A stretch of DNA of 64,000 bases from Konateibacter massiliensis (lineage in GTDB: Bacteria > Bacillota > Clostridia > Lachnospirales > Lachnospiraceae), in the NCBI RefSeq assembly GCF_900184995.1, contig NZ_LT860099.1, forward strand, positions 62,001-126,000. The letters run 5' to 3'. The position numbers and the translations under genes were made by a program. Within the stretch, counting starts at the first letter, position 1, and each line of letters starts with the position of its first letter. Positions 63,569-64,000 of the stretch are shown here, one piece after another. The notes under the pieces are model-generated. The model was not told where the DNA came from and did no database searches. It saw nothing but the letters and a program-made list of their open reading frames with translations.

Positions 63569-63740
63569 TCCCTGAAAGGGAAGCTAGGGAATAAAGCTAT
63601 AATGAAAGGCTCAAGGAGCTTGCAGGAGTAAGGAGGCAATAAAAAAGGCCCTTTAGGGCTGCCTGAGAAGGAAGTGCGGTTGGCAAAACCATCAGGCGCC
63701 TCCGGGCGCAAGCAGGGAATAGACCCTTACAGGGTCAGAG
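63569..63740 (+). ncRNA. Structured region at the IS right end, candidate ncRNA
   Basis: At least four short hairpins follow each other after the tnpA stop: CCCTGAAAGGG, GCCCTTTAGGGC (63648-63659), GCGCCTCCGGGCGC (63696-63709) and GACCCTTACAGGGTC (63722-63736). This density is more than needed for a transposase end and suggests a folded RNA. There is no protein-coding frame of note. Confidence 0.4.
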
Positions 63741-63830
63741 CAAGCCACCGGCTAAGCCGGTGGTCTTGACTTTTAGATAATGCATAGTATAATCAAAAAG
63801 AGCACGTATAACAGTTTTTGGCATCTATGA

Positions 63831-64000
63831 TATGATGTTGGGGTCAAAAGGTATTTTGACCCCTAATACCTACGGATTGTTACGCACTTTGTGCTCCCAC
63901 AATCCTGAAAACATTCGAAATCCGCCCTGTTCGGGCTACTTTCTCATGTTTTGCGGGTCTCAAAGTCATGTTTTTTCATGCGAGCATGAAACACATGACC
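63831..64000. repeat. MITE-like repeat, second copy, cut by the window edge
   Basis: 170 bp of the 191-bp element at 22899-23089, in the same orientation and with few differences. It starts TATGATGTTGGGGTCAAAAG and contains the same inner hairpins; the right end lies outside the window. Confidence 0.82.

Larger units (their letters stand above)
62979..63775 (+). mobile_element. IS200-type insertion sequence
   Basis: The element carries one tnpA and no tnpB. The left-end hairpin (about 62980-62998, CCGGC-TAT-GCCGG stem) and the right-end hairpin (about 63741-63768, CCACCGGC-TAA-GCCGGTGG) are near-identical, as expected for TnpA subterminal recognition sites. The exact ends are not determinable from one copy. 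The right side (63569-63740) is dense with small hairpins. Confidence 0.85.

Overview
The window is AT-rich Firmicutes DNA and most resembles an anaerobic, pectin-using member of the Lachnospiraceae (class Clostridia). This rests on strong GGAGG-type ribosome sites, sporulation genes (yqfC, yqfD, a spoVB-type flippase, a possible bofC relative) and clostridial gene families (CmpB-like membrane protein, DUF5107-TPR protein, LprI-like secreted protein). The genus is inference; I saw no rRNA, tRNA or CRISPR array.

Layout. 1-7.6 kb: end of a MutS-family ATPase gene coupled to rnhA, an LprI-domain protein, tyrS with a tiny membrane protein, a GntR/ABC exporter operon (YtrA-like) and a VanZ-like protein. 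7.8-13.7 kb: an uncharacterised catabolic cluster of an amidohydrolase-fold protein, two neutral-ceramidase-like proteins and a PTS EIIBC permease, with a convergent LysR gene. 13.7-19.1 kb: alaS, rpsU, an AlkD-like glycosylase, a CmpB-like membrane protein, ferredoxin and hemerythrin. 19.3-28.6 kb: GH2, an AraC regulator, a DUF5107-TPR protein and GH35. 28.7-35.1 kb: D,D-carboxypeptidase, a 52-residue small protein ending in DGPGGN, a phosphoesterase, scpA-scpB, a PfkB kinase and aspartate kinase. 35.2-38.5 kb: TetR divergent from an old-yellow-enzyme/FAD reductase and a DUF1097 membrane protein, with a perfect palindrome between them.

38.6-51.8 kb: a rhamnogalacturonan-I locus with an acetylesterase, a membrane AraC (YesN-like) sensor, an LplB/YtcP/lipoprotein importer, a PL11 lyase, a polysaccharide deacetylase and a YetA/PcRGLX-type (PL26-like) protein. 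None of the degradative enzymes shows a signal peptide, so the locus looks built to import oligosaccharides and finish them inside the cell. 51.9-54.2 kb: an amino-acid ABC importer whose binding protein and permease are fused. 54.4-62.9 kb: a 92-bp tandem repeat array carrying four extended -10 boxes ahead of a pyrimidine-nucleoside phosphorylase, then the conserved yqfC-yqfD-phoH-(pgpH position)-ybeY block, a SpoVB-type flippase and a BofC-like protein. 63-64 kb: an IS200-type element with a structured right end, then a truncated dispersed repeat.

Four non-coding themes recur: (a) a 191-bp MITE-like repeat (22.9 kb and 63.8 kb); (b) a ~125-bp modular hairpin repeat (19.2 kb and 41.9 kb); (c) the 92-bp promoter-bearing tandem array; (d) terminator hairpins that overlap the 3' ends of convergent genes. 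The most promising uncharacterised items are the PTS/ceramidase-like cluster, the DGPGGN small protein and the promoter array.
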